From: Vibrio tapetis subsp. quintayensis
GTDB lineage: Bacteria > Pseudomonadota > Gammaproteobacteria > Enterobacterales > Vibrionaceae
Reading direction: 5' to 3'
Assembly: GCF_030409945.1 (NCBI RefSeq)
Contig: NZ_JAUFQV010000036.1
Location: forward strand, 1-64,000
DNA: 64,000 nt
The notes beneath the pieces were generated by a model. It made no database searches. It was not told the DNA's origin and saw only the letters and a program-made list of their open reading frames with translations. Below, piece after piece: positions 50,998 through 59,377 of this stretch. Each line of letters opens with the position of its first letter. Position 1 is the first letter of the stretch. Made by a program: the position numbers and the translations under genes.

Positions 50998-51894
50998 ATG
51001 CTCGATATCCATTGGCTTAAAACGTTTGTCACGCTAGCGGAATACCAACATTTTGGTAAAGCGGCAATGGCATTGCATATGACGCAACCCAATGTCAGTT
51101 TGCATCTTAAACAGCTAGAGCAAGCTACCGGTGTTAAATTGATAGAGCGAAGCCCATTTAACTTAACTCAAGCCGGCGATCGGTTACTGGAAAGTAGCCA
51201 AAGGACGCTGCAGGAGTTGCAGGTTTGCCAAGCTGATCTGAATGCCTTAAATGACCTCGATAAAGGCACCATCACAATCGCGGCCAGTGACATTATTTCT
51301 CGAATGCTGCTCATTGAAGCGTTTAAATTATTTAAAGGTCAGTATCCTGGTATAGACATCGCGTTATTGAACACAACGTCATCGCAGGCATCTGAATTGG
51401 TTAGAAACGCGGAGGCTGATCTCGGCTTTGTTATCTCTCAGAAGCAAATACAGCCGCTGCATTTTGTTGAACTACAGCAGGTAAAGTGGGTCGCATTGGG
51501 GGATGGGTTAGAACGAGATACCGAGCAAGGAAAAGAGTTGACCTTAATTTTGCTAGGCCATGATACTCGCACCAGAGATCTCATTGACAGCGCATTGCCT
51601 AAGTTAAATCTTTCTAATTATCGAGTGATGGAAGTAGGCAGTGTCGACGCGCAAATTGATTGGGCAGAAGCCGGGTTTGGTGTTGCCATTGTTCCTGAGT
51701 TCGCCTTATCAACTCAGCGAAACCTCACATCAATGATCACGCCATTACCCGATTTCCCCACAACCGATTTAGGCTATATTGTTCGGCAAAATCAGATTTT
51801 ATCTAAAGCCACCAAACAGCTTCTTCACTGGGTAAACGACGGAATTTCTCAACTACAAAGAGCAAAACCAAAGAACAAAGCAGACACACACTAA
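50998..51894 (+). CDS. LysR family regulator divergent from the purA paralogue
   Basis: 298 aa from the ATG at 50998, preceded by AAAGGTGG; an upstream ATG at 50962 lacks this. HTH in QHFGKAAMALHMTQPNVSLHLKQLEQATG. The effector domain includes GTITIAASDIISRMLLIEAF and EAGFGVAIVPEFAL. It is likely to control the purA paralogue 140 bp away. Its last eight codons and stop lie in the first unit of a 140-bp tandem duplication. Confidence 0.9.
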   Translation: MLDIHWLKTFVTLAEYQHFGKAAMALHMTQPNVSLHLKQLEQATGVKLIERSPFNLTQAGDRLLESSQRTLQELQVCQADLNALNDLDKGTITIAASDIISRMLLIEAFKLFKGQYPGIDIALLNTTSSQASELVRNAEADLGFVISQKQIQPLHFVELQQVKWVALGDGLERDTEQGKELTLILLGHDTRTRDLIDSALPKLNLSNYRVMEVGSVDAQIDWAEAGFGVAIVPEFALSTQRNLTSMITPLPDFPTTDLGYIVRQNQILSKATKQLLHWVNDGISQLQRAKPKNKADTH

Positions 51895-52150
51895 ATAAAA
51901 GCTTTAACGGAAGGTGCTAAATGCGAGCAGTATAATTTCTCGGTTATGGTGCCGTTGACCCGCAAAGCATATGGTATGGCGATTTTTAAGCAATGATTGG
52001 CGCAATTTCGAAGAACAAAGTAGACACACACTAAATAAAGGCTTTAACGGAAGGTGTTAGATGCAAGCAGTATAATTCTCACTTATGGTGCCGTTGACCC
52101 GCAAAGCATATGGTGTGGCGGTTTTTAAGCAATGATTGGCGCCATTTCGA
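51871..52150 (+). repeat. Tandem duplication, two diverged 140-bp units
   Basis: Unit 1 is 51871-52010 and unit 2 is 52011-52150, collinear along their whole length with one 1-bp gap and roughly 10 substitutions. Unit 1 begins inside the LysR gene (AAGAACAAAG) and includes its stop codon, so unit 2 carries a copy of the gene's 3' end. Shared landmarks are GGTGCCGTTGACC(C)GCAAAGC and AAGCAATGATTGGCGC. The units are next to a Y1 transposase gene. Confidence 0.85.
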
Positions 52151-52220
52151 GTCTTAAACAAACGAAGTTAGCCAACTCAATGTTGGCGTAGTGTTTTGAA
52201 GCATAAAGTGGGTTAGCAGT
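51895..52220. other. Non-coding region of tandem repeat and palindrome
   Basis: This 326-bp region holds most of the 140-bp tandem duplication and a small perfect inverted repeat, GCCAAC-TCAAT-GTTGGC, at 52171-52187, about 35 bp from the stop of the transposase gene. The inverted repeat lacks a T tract and is REP-like. No gene is seen. Confidence 0.55.
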
Positions 52221-53180
52221 TTATTCTAGCGGGTAATAGTGAATTCTGGATTTATCCAAAGCGGCTTTTGCATGCTCAAGGTTACAAGGTGAGCCTATTG
52301 CTGTGGAACGTTTTTTTTCAAGTGAAGTACAGACTTCTAACCAAGTATTTTGATTGAAGTTTAACCTTTCAATAATTGGTGGAAGATGCTCAGCCATCGA
52401 TGCTTTATCTTCTCGAAATTGCCTTGCTGTCCAGTCCACCAATTCTATGTAATCCAGCAGCCGAAAGGGTATTCCATCAATTGGCTTTTTATTGGAATTA
52501 CCAATGAATGGGTGCAAACAAGGAGCGCTTTCTTGGTTGTCGTTTAACGCCTTTAATCTTGCTTTTATTGAGGTGAAGTCAGATTGCTCAGGGGATTTAG
52601 CAATGCCAGCACGAACGGGGTTTAGGTCTACGTACGCCATGGCCGCAGCTAAGGCTTTTTCATCAAGCAGTGCTTGGCTTTTGAAGCGGCTTTCCCAAAA
52701 ATGGCCAGAACACTGATCTTCTTGGTTGGCCTTACAGGCAATATCGTAGTTCAGTTCTTTCATAAACCAGCTTAACGACCATAGTCTTTCTCGCCATACC
52801 TCGATGATTTCTAAACACTTATCTTCTTCAACTTGGGTCTTTAATTCTTTCTTTAGCCAACGCTGAATTAAAACGGGCAGTTTATGTACAGTACTCCAGC
52901 GTTCAACCACACCATTAGGTGATAATCCAAGGGCCTTGTCGCGATTGATGTGTAGTACCAAGTGGTAGTGATTGCTCATGATGGAATACGCGCAGACATC
53001 GATGCAATAGGTGTGGGTGAGACATTGAATTTTGTGCTCAATCCAATCTCTACGATGCTCATAACTCGTATTAGTGACGGTATCTTCGCCACACAAGAAG
53101 CTTTGTCTTACGCATCTCGAAACACAGTGATAATAGGGCGTTGCATCGACGGATATGAGTTGTTTTCTAGCGGTAGCCAT
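52221..53180 (-). CDS. REP-associated tyrosine transposase (RAYT, Y1/IS200-like)
   Basis: 319 aa from the ATG at 53180 (an in-frame TTG at 53192 also exists). Y1 transposase features are YYHCVSRCVRQSFLCG near the N-terminus, the HUH motif in SIMSNHYHLVLHI, and the downstream helix with the candidate catalytic tyrosine in AMAYVDLNPVRAGI. A C-terminal extension (about residues 220-319) follows. RAYTs are single-copy domesticated relatives of IS200 transposases that act on REP-type palindromes. Nearby palindrome, tandem-repeat and G-rich sequences fit this. No terminal inverted repeats or target duplications are visible. Confidence 0.88.
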   Translation of the reverse strand: MATARKQLISVDATPYYHCVSRCVRQSFLCGEDTVTNTSYEHRRDWIEHKIQCLTHTYCIDVCAYSIMSNHYHLVLHINRDKALGLSPNGVVERWSTVHKLPVLIQRWLKKELKTQVEEDKCLEIIEVWRERLWSLSWFMKELNYDIACKANQEDQCSGHFWESRFKSQALLDEKALAAAMAYVDLNPVRAGIAKSPEQSDFTSIKARLKALNDNQESAPCLHPFIGNSNKKPIDGIPFRLLDYIELVDWTARQFREDKASMAEHLPPIIERLNFNQNTWLEVCTSLEKKRSTAIGSPCNLEHAKAALDKSRIHYYPLE

Positions 53181-53298
53181 GAACTTGTCCAATGAATTTT
53201 CTATTAGGGTAGCAATTGTGTGTGATAGGAAAAGTTGGAGGTCCAGAATTGGGGGAGTGCTTACGTAAACTAAGTCGTCGAGTCATACTATTTGGTGT

Positions 53299-53351
53299 GT
53301 GTCCGGTGGGGGGAGCTTGTGTCCGGTGGCGGGATCTCGGTGGTGGGATCT
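53299..53351 (+). repeat. G-rich short direct repeats upstream of the transposase gene
   Basis: GTGTCCGGTGG occurs at 53299-53309 and again at 53319-53329. It is followed by two copies of GGTGG(C/T)GGGATCT. The run is very G-rich on the + strand with several GG/GGG tracts and could form a quadruplex. It may be part of the transposase-associated element. Confidence 0.6.
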
Positions 53352-53478
53352 GTTGGCTTTACTTAGTGAACGATGTGGCACTGTTACTTATTGATATGGA
53401 TGTTAATATAGCGGATGATTAAGTCATTATTGGACAAAAAGTATCGTGACAGGTGCTTTATCAGTTGAGGGCAATGGA

Positions 53479-53646
53479 ATGAAAACCGCACTAACATGCG
53501 TCGCTATCGCGTTACTTCTTAGTGGATGTGCTGAAACTTGGAAAGGGGTTCAAAGTGATTCTTCAACAATTTGGGATGAAACGAAAAAGACGACAAACGA
53601 AGTTGTAAAAGACACAAAAGAAGTGATTCATGAGGCCACAGAGTAA
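53479..53646 (+). CDS. Small lipoprotein, unknown function
   Basis: 55 aa from the ATG at 53479 (ribosome binding site GAGG). The signal peptide LTCVAIALLLSGC ends in the lipobox LSGC. The mature part of about 37 residues is charged and helical (DETKKTTNEVVKDTKEVIHE), giving an entericidin- or Lpp-like short helix. It is too small for a family call. A hairpin terminator follows at 53683. Confidence 0.68.
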   Translation: MKTALTCVAIALLLSGCAETWKGVQSDSSTIWDETKKTTNEVVKDTKEVIHEATE

Positions 53647-53682
53647 CGCCTGTTCGGTTATTTATTATTTGCTGTCAAAAAT

Positions 53683-53709
53683 GGGCTGTGAATACCTACA
53701 GCCCTTATT
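53683..53709. terminator. Terminator between the small lipoprotein and nosL
   Basis: GGGCTGT (53683-53689) pairs with ACAGCCC (53698-53704), followed by TTATT. It also lies at the end of the nos operon on the - strand, where A's upstream provide a T tract. Confidence 0.75.
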
Positions 53710-53739
53710 CGGTTGAGAGTTCATTTTTCGTAATGCAGC

Positions 53740-54234
53740 TTACAAAATATCAATCGTTATATCGGCGAAGGTATGCACTTCACCGCCGAAGGTCTTTTTG
53801 AAAGACTCGGCATCTTCTTTGGTGCTAAAACTGGCAAGAGTCGGGCCCATTGCGCCGGTTTCGCTAGACCCAATCACATACCATGCAGTTCTCGCATCAA
53901 TAAAGTACTGATCTTCTGGCTTTAGCCACGGGGTTTTACTCATATCATGAACAAAGATTTCACGCGCTTGTCGAGCATTTTCTGGTTGCAGTAGAAATGC
54001 AAATAAGTCCCGCGTGGAGCAAAACTTCATTACGTTATCATTGCTAGCTTGGTAAGACTCACCTTTCGGACCAGGGAAGTTACTGATGATCATACCGCAA
54101 AGGTGGCACTCGTCTCCGCTTTCAATTGCAGCAGCTTGACGGGCCATTTTTTCTTGAGGCTCTTCGCTGCACCCCATCAAGGCGGCGAGCAGTACTATCA
54201 ATAGTGACCATTTTTTAAACCTAAACTGTCTCAT
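53740..54234 (-). CDS. nosL: NosL copper chaperone lipoprotein
   Basis: 164 aa. Signal peptide with lipobox LMGC. The NosL copper site ECHLCGMII follows, then KFCSTRDLFAFLL and the conserved YFIDARTAWYVIGS. NosL brings Cu(I) to nitrous oxide reductase for cluster assembly at the outer or periplasmic face. It is the last gene of the nosRZDFYL operon, 10 bp after nosY. Confidence 0.94.
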   Translation of the reverse strand: MRQFRFKKWSLLIVLLAALMGCSEEPQEKMARQAAAIESGDECHLCGMIISNFPGPKGESYQASNDNVMKFCSTRDLFAFLLQPENARQAREIFVHDMSKTPWLKPEDQYFIDARTAWYVIGSSETGAMGPTLASFSTKEDAESFKKTFGGEVHTFADITIDIL

Positions 54235-54244
54235 GTGTGCCTCG

Positions 54245-55063
54245 TTATAGTGTCTTTCTACGAAAAATAATCAGAGCTAATCCCAGTGGCGCAATAACCC
54301 ATGCCAGCATGGCAGCGAGTAAAGCCGAGGTAGAAAAGCTGCTGTTAATTGCGACGGCGAGCACGCCACTCACATCACTGGTATTTAATGTTGATAAGTT
54401 AATTAGCCTGAACAAATCGGCGGGGTTGAACATCATGACTTGCACTAAACCATGTTGGGTCAACCCTTCGCTACCACTGACTAAGAGCGCGAGCAAAGCT
54501 AGATCAAATATCAGTACGAAGAACAGCCAAACCATAAGCGCTATACCTGCCGCTTTTGATTTCTCATTCACGACTAAGCTGATCAGATAAGCCAAGCTAA
54601 TAAAGCAAAGACCAAGCAAAGTGGAGGTGATGATGAATAAGCTAAATGCGGGTCCGATGGATTCGATGTCCGTTGTGACACTTAGCAATACTCCCGCGCT
54701 GCCAAAGCCGATCACGGTCGCAAGGGTGATGATGCTGGCTTGACCAATAAATTTGCCTAATAGTAGTTGAGCATGGCTTATTGGGTAGGTCATGAGAAGC
54801 AGCAGCGTTCCTGACTCTTGCTCTCCCACAAAACTGTCGTAGCAAAGTAGTAGTGCAATCAGCGGAATAATAAATACCGACAAGCTAGAAAGGCTAGCAA
54901 TGGTGGTTGAAAGAGAGGGGGAACTTAATTGCCCTGATGCCACACTGCCATAGTAGCTAAGGCCAATAGAGAGCAACGAGAAAATGAAGGTGATTGAAAC
55001 TAACCAACGGTTTCGTAATCCGTCTTGGAATTCTTTGAGTCCTACCGCGATGATTGGATTCAT
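54245..55063 (-). CDS. nosY: NosY ABC transporter permease
   Basis: 272 aa with about six hydrophobic segments. The conserved N-terminus is NPIIAVGLKEFQDGLRNRW and the loop DSFVGEQESGTLLLLMTYPI is typical of ABC-2 type NosY. With NosF and NosD it forms a transporter complex that supports maturation of the CuZ site of NosZ. The start overlaps the nosF stop by 4 bp. Confidence 0.95.
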   Translation of the reverse strand: MNPIIAVGLKEFQDGLRNRWLVSITFIFSLLSIGLSYYGSVASGQLSSPSLSTTIASLSSLSVFIIPLIALLLCYDSFVGEQESGTLLLLMTYPISHAQLLLGKFIGQASIITLATVIGFGSAGVLLSVTTDIESIGPAFSLFIITSTLLGLCFISLAYLISLVVNEKSKAAGIALMVWLFFVLIFDLALLALLVSGSEGLTQHGLVQVMMFNPADLFRLINLSTLNTSDVSGVLAVAINSSFSTSALLAAMLAWVIAPLGLALIIFRRKTL

Positions 55064-55983
55064 TGAGACTGCTCCTTTTCAACAATCGATGGGGAAGAAC
55101 CGCCATTCAAAAAGTGCTGATATATTTGCTCAAGATTGGCCGGGGAAACTTGAATATCACTGAGAGATTCGTAATTCATAAGCTCTTTTATGATGCTCAT
55201 TTTCTCTGCTTCAGGAATATGTAATTGATCGGCTGCCACCATAAATCCTGCTAGCTTATTATTGGTTGCAAGTGCACCGTTGATACCATGAGTTTTTATG
55301 ATAACGGGTAGGCTGGCTTGTTGGCGCAGCTCATTAAGTGTGCCTGCGGCAACGGTTTTACCATGGGACAAGATCATGGCACGGTCGATGTGTTGTTCAA
55401 CACCAGGAAGAACATGGGAACAAAGCAGAACACTAGCTCCTTGGTTTTTTAGTCGATCGACGCTGGTATAAAACTCTTGTGTTGCGATGGGATCAAGCCC
55501 GACGGTAGGTTCATCAAGCAGCAATAATTTGGGCTCCCCTAAGAATGCTTGCGCTAAACCTAACCGCTGACGCATGCCTTTAGAGTAGTGCTTTACTTGG
55601 CGATGAAGCGCATCCGATAGGCCCACATCCGAGAGTAAGGAAATCGCCTGAGATTTGGGTACAGACTTGAGCCTAGCGAAATAGGTGAGTACTTCTAGGC
55701 CAGTGAGTTGGTCATAAAAGCTCACGTTTTCAGGAAGATAACCGATGGCCTTTCGACCATGCCATGCTTGCTTGCTGCTTGGATCACGGTCGAATACTTT
55801 TACATCACCACTGGTGGCGGAAATAACGCCCAGTATGAGTTTCATTAACGTCGTTTTACCGGCGCCATTATGACCAAACAAACCAAGCACTTCGCCACTG
55901 GATAAATTAAGATCTACGCTGTCTAGCGCGCACAATTGCTTGTACTGTTTGGTTACGCCTTTAAGTGATACTAAATGATTCAT
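55060..55983 (-). CDS. nosF: NosF ABC transporter ATPase
   Basis: 307 aa. Walker A GHNGAGKTTLMK, signature YSKGMRQRLGLAQAFLG, and Walker B LLLLDEPTVGLDP. It is the cytoplasmic ATPase driving the NosDFY complex. It overlaps nosD by 4 bp upstream and nosY by 4 bp downstream, showing translational coupling through the operon. Confidence 0.95.
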   Translation of the reverse strand: MNHLVSLKGVTKQYKQLCALDSVDLNLSSGEVLGLFGHNGAGKTTLMKLILGVISATSGDVKVFDRDPSSKQAWHGRKAIGYLPENVSFYDQLTGLEVLTYFARLKSVPKSQAISLLSDVGLSDALHRQVKHYSKGMRQRLGLAQAFLGEPKLLLLDEPTVGLDPIATQEFYTSVDRLKNQGASVLLCSHVLPGVEQHIDRAMILSHGKTVAAGTLNELRQQASLPVIIKTHGINGALATNNKLAGFMVAADQLHIPEAEKMSIIKELMNYESLSDIQVSPANLEQIYQHFLNGGSSPSIVEKEQSQ

Positions 55984-57284
55984 GAGCGTGTTCCTGTGCT
56001 GTCCGCTTGAGAATGCTTGATGCTAGGTTGCATCATGAGCGGGTGAGAGTCTTTTACGCCGGGTGGTTTTAATACTGGAAATTGTTTTTGTATCCAACGC
56101 AGCATCAATACTGAAGGGCTGTCTAGAAGCACTTTCGATTCAGGGTACTTCCAGACTACTTTGTCTATGCCGTCATTGGGCTCAAACGGTGTGTCGCCAA
56201 TACTGTTGTTGTCTAAATCCCAGCCAAGATAATTACTCCAGAAATTTCCGACGCCATTTTGGCTCCATTCTTGTTTCTGGTTGGAGACGTATTTGACTTG
56301 GATTGGGTTGTTTAAAAAGCTGTTGCCAAATATCTTGCCGTTTTCAGAGCCAGCAGTTAGGTGAATACCGATTTCTGCGGTGTCGATGACGTTATGACTG
56401 ATGGTGTTGTAACCCGAGTTATAAACAAACAAGCCTTTACCATCTCGGCCAATGACTTTGTTTTCAGGCTTAGTCCAAACGTTCTTAATTTGATTGTAAC
56501 TGATGTCTGATTGGGTGATGAAATTCATCAACATGCCGTAATCTTCACTGTCCAAACTGCGATTGCCATGGACGGTCAGTTGGCGAGAGCTCATTAACGC
56601 GTAACCCGCACGTGTGTTGTACGCGAAGTTGTCGATGACACGATTGTGGTGTGAATACATATAGTGCACACCGTAACGTAGGTCATACATGGTGTTGCCG
56701 CGTAATTCGCTGTCTTGGCTAGAAATAATATAAAGACCATCACGAGTTTTACTCACCGTATTACCGACGACTAAGGCATTTTTTACACTTGAAAGTTGAA
56801 TGCCGTTGCCACGGTCAGCGGAACGTAGGGTAGGGTTTCCCTCAATGGTGTTGTTTTCGACCAAAATTCTGTCGACGCGTTGCGCCCAAATGCCGAATGC
56901 ATCACCTTTGAATGTATTGCCTCTGTAGGTGAGGTTTTTGAGAGACTTCTCGTTGTATATGCCTGCATTTTGCTCTGTTAAATCGCCACCCCAATTAATG
57001 ATATGGAGGTTTTCGATAACGGTGTCGGAAGCAAAGACAGTAATCGCGTTACCTTTACCGTTGGCATTAATGGTCGCGTCTTGCTTACCTTGCAATGTGA
57101 TGCTTTGATTCACGGTAAAGTTCCCGACGTATTCGCCCCCTTTAATGACGATGGTATCGCCAGGTTGGCTTAAGTCGAGCATGTCTTGCAGGTCGTCTTG
57201 AGGTGTTACTGTGATGACTGTCGCTAACACGCTTGATTGAAAAATTGAGAGAAGCGTTAACCATAGCCAATTTCGTTGCTTCAA
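55980..57284 (-). CDS. nosD: NosD periplasmic beta-helix copper-site maturation protein
   Basis: 434 aa. The signal peptide (LWLTLLSIFQSSVLA) is followed by a right-handed parallel beta-helix made of repeated CASH-type turns (VIENLHIINWGGD, GNTISHNVIDTAEIGIHL). The C-terminal FWSNYLGWDLDNNSIGDTPFEP is diagnostic for NosD. It hands copper or sulfur for CuZ assembly to NosZ in the periplasm, together with NosF and NosY. Confidence 0.95.
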   Translation of the reverse strand: MKQRNWLWLTLLSIFQSSVLATVITVTPQDDLQDMLDLSQPGDTIVIKGGEYVGNFTVNQSITLQGKQDATINANGKGNAITVFASDTVIENLHIINWGGDLTEQNAGIYNEKSLKNLTYRGNTFKGDAFGIWAQRVDRILVENNTIEGNPTLRSADRGNGIQLSSVKNALVVGNTVSKTRDGLYIISSQDSELRGNTMYDLRYGVHYMYSHHNRVIDNFAYNTRAGYALMSSRQLTVHGNRSLDSEDYGMLMNFITQSDISYNQIKNVWTKPENKVIGRDGKGLFVYNSGYNTISHNVIDTAEIGIHLTAGSENGKIFGNSFLNNPIQVKYVSNQKQEWSQNGVGNFWSNYLGWDLDNNSIGDTPFEPNDGIDKVVWKYPESKVLLDSPSVLMLRWIQKQFPVLKPPGVKDSHPLMMQPSIKHSQADSTGTRS

Positions 57285-57387
57285 ATGCGACTCCTTGCAC
57301 TGAGGTGAGACGGAATAAATGGAACGAATAGGGCGCGTTTCCGCGCCCAGTTAAACGTTGTGTCTACTTTAATGAACAAATGACAGC

Positions 57388-59280
57388 TTACGCTTCAACC
57401 AGCATTCGACCACGCATCTCCATGTGTAAAGCATGACAGAACCAGTTACAGTAATACCATTGAACACCCGGCTTGTCGGCGATGAAAGTGACCGAAGCGG
57501 TCGCTTGTGGGCCAATTTCCATTTGTACACCGTGGTTGGTTACACAGAAACCATGTGTTACATCTTCAATCATATCAAGGTTGGTCACAACAATCGTGAC
57601 CTCGTCGCCAAGTTTGACTTTAAACTCATTCATACCAAACGTTGGTGCAATTGAAGTCATGTAAACACGAACTTTGTTGCCCTCGCGAATCACCTTGTTT
57701 TCAGTCATCACGTTGACGCCATCTTTCTCAGCCATTGCGATGGTTTCTGCAAACATGGAGTCATCACGAGTCCATATTTTGTCTGGTTTCACTTTACTGC
57801 GATGCACAATCATACAGTCATGCGGTTCAGCAAAAGTTGGCCCATCATGAACCAGTTTCATTTCATCGCCAGAGATATCGATGAGCTGATCGTTTTCGGG
57901 GCGTAGTGGCCCTACTGGTAGGAAGCGGTCTTTAGAGAATTTACAAAGTGATACTAACCACTTACCATCGGCATCACGAGTTTCACCTTGTGATGTATGG
58001 TTGTGGCCTGGTTGGTAATGAACATCCAATTTTTGGCGAATGTAATTCACTTTTTCGCCGTTGTGCGCTTTGATTGCGTCTTCCACGTTCCACTTAGCAA
58101 TTTGGCTATCTAGGAATAGAGTGGTGTATGCATTGCCTTTATTATCAAACGCGGTATGCAGAGGACCGAGGCCAAGCTCTGGCTCAGCAACAATAGTGTC
58201 GCGTGGTTTGATTTTATCAGCGAACAGGTCATCCAACTTATCAATGGCAATAACCGACACCGTTGGTGATAACTTACCATTGGCAACAAAGTACTTACCG
58301 TCAGATGACGTGTTCATACCGTGTGGAGACTTAGGCACAGGGATGTAGCGAGTTAATTCAGAACCTTTGCGTCCATCAAGAACCGGTACATCGTTACCGT
58401 TATATGTTTTGAATTCGCCAGCTTTTAATGCAGCTTCACAACGAGCAAGGTTAAATATAACCACATGATCACGCTCTGCTGTGATCATTTCACCCAAGTT
58501 CATGCCCATTTCTGAGTTGTAACAAGTAGAGGCAAAGTATTTACCGTCGTAGTCCGCATCGGTGTTATCAAGGTTACCATCTACCATGACTTGGAAAGCC
58601 ATTTCCATGTTTTCAGCATCAATGACATTGTATAGGGAACGATAACTTCCGACGTCTTCTAGACTGGCTTTACCATCGTTGTTCATTGGAATTTCGAATT
58701 CACTATTACACATAACGTATTTGGTGTACGGCACTTTTTGAACTCGTAAACCATGAATGGCTTGCACGTTAGGAATGGTAAGCATTTTGTCTGTTTTCAT
58801 TACATTACAGCGAATTCGAGCCACACGACTGTTCGCTTTATCGTTGATGAAAACGTACTTACCGTTGTAGTGGCCATCCGTCATACTCATGTGAGGGTGA
58901 TGTGAATCGCCACAAAGAATATGAGCACTGTCGCCTTTAATGCGCTTACTTTCGTTTGTGAGGCCCCAGCCTGTTGCGCTGTCGGTGTTAAAAACGGGAA
59001 TACGCATTAATTCGCGCATAGAAGGGACACCAAGGATACGCACTTCACCCGAGTGACCACCACTCCAGAATCCGTAGTATTCATCTTGCTCGCCAGGATG
59101 GATGAAAGGGCTGTTTTTTATTTCAGAAGCCTGTGCTTTCGCCATGGAAGCAAACATCGCAGCTGTCATTGGTGCGGCCGCCACACCCAAACCAACAGCA
59201 GCACTTTTGCCGAAAAACTTACGCCTTTCCGTGTTTACCGGTGTGTTATCGTCTTCAAGCTTGTTCTTGTCATCACTCAT
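57388..59280 (-). CDS. nosZ: Nitrous oxide reductase NosZ (clade I, Tat-exported)
   Basis: 630 aa from the ATG at 59280, chosen because GGAG is seven bases upstream; an upstream start at 59328 lacks this. The Tat signal [13 protein letters not shown] marks clade I. A seven-bladed beta-propeller carries the CuZ histidines (including GDSHHPHMS and GHNHTSQG). The C-terminal cupredoxin domain carries CuA ligands in [12 protein letters not shown]. It reduces N2O to N2 as the terminal step of denitrification in the periplasm. It lies between nosR and nosD, 103 bp from nosD. Confidence 0.97.
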   Translation of the reverse strand: MSDDKNKLEDDNTPVNTERRKFFGKSAAVGLGVAAAPMTAAMFASMAKAQASEIKNSPFIHPGEQDEYYGFWSGGHSGEVRILGVPSMRELMRIPVFNTDSATGWGLTNESKRIKGDSAHILCGDSHHPHMSMTDGHYNGKYVFINDKANSRVARIRCNVMKTDKMLTIPNVQAIHGLRVQKVPYTKYVMCNSEFEIPMNNDGKASLEDVGSYRSLYNVIDAENMEMAFQVMVDGNLDNTDADYDGKYFASTCYNSEMGMNLGEMITAERDHVVIFNLARCEAALKAGEFKTYNGNDVPVLDGRKGSELTRYIPVPKSPHGMNTSSDGKYFVANGKLSPTVSVIAIDKLDDLFADKIKPRDTIVAEPELGLGPLHTAFDNKGNAYTTLFLDSQIAKWNVEDAIKAHNGEKVNYIRQKLDVHYQPGHNHTSQGETRDADGKWLVSLCKFSKDRFLPVGPLRPENDQLIDISGDEMKLVHDGPTFAEPHDCMIVHRSKVKPDKIWTRDDSMFAETIAMAEKDGVNVMTENKVIREGNKVRVYMTSIAPTFGMNEFKVKLGDEVTIVVTNLDMIEDVTHGFCVTNHGVQMEIGPQATASVTFIADKPGVQWYYCNWFCHALHMEMRGRMLVEA

Positions 59281-59377
59281 GGTAAATCTCCATTTTACGT
59301 TTCTGTACACTGATGGTTTAGTTAACAAACGTGTTATTCAATGGGCTAGTAACTCGTGAACCGTCACTTAAGCCATT

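Noticed and set aside
51871-52150. Integron attC sites or a CRISPR-like array
   Set aside because: Only two units, no paired R/L box geometry of attC, no integrase gene and no regular short repeats with unique spacers.
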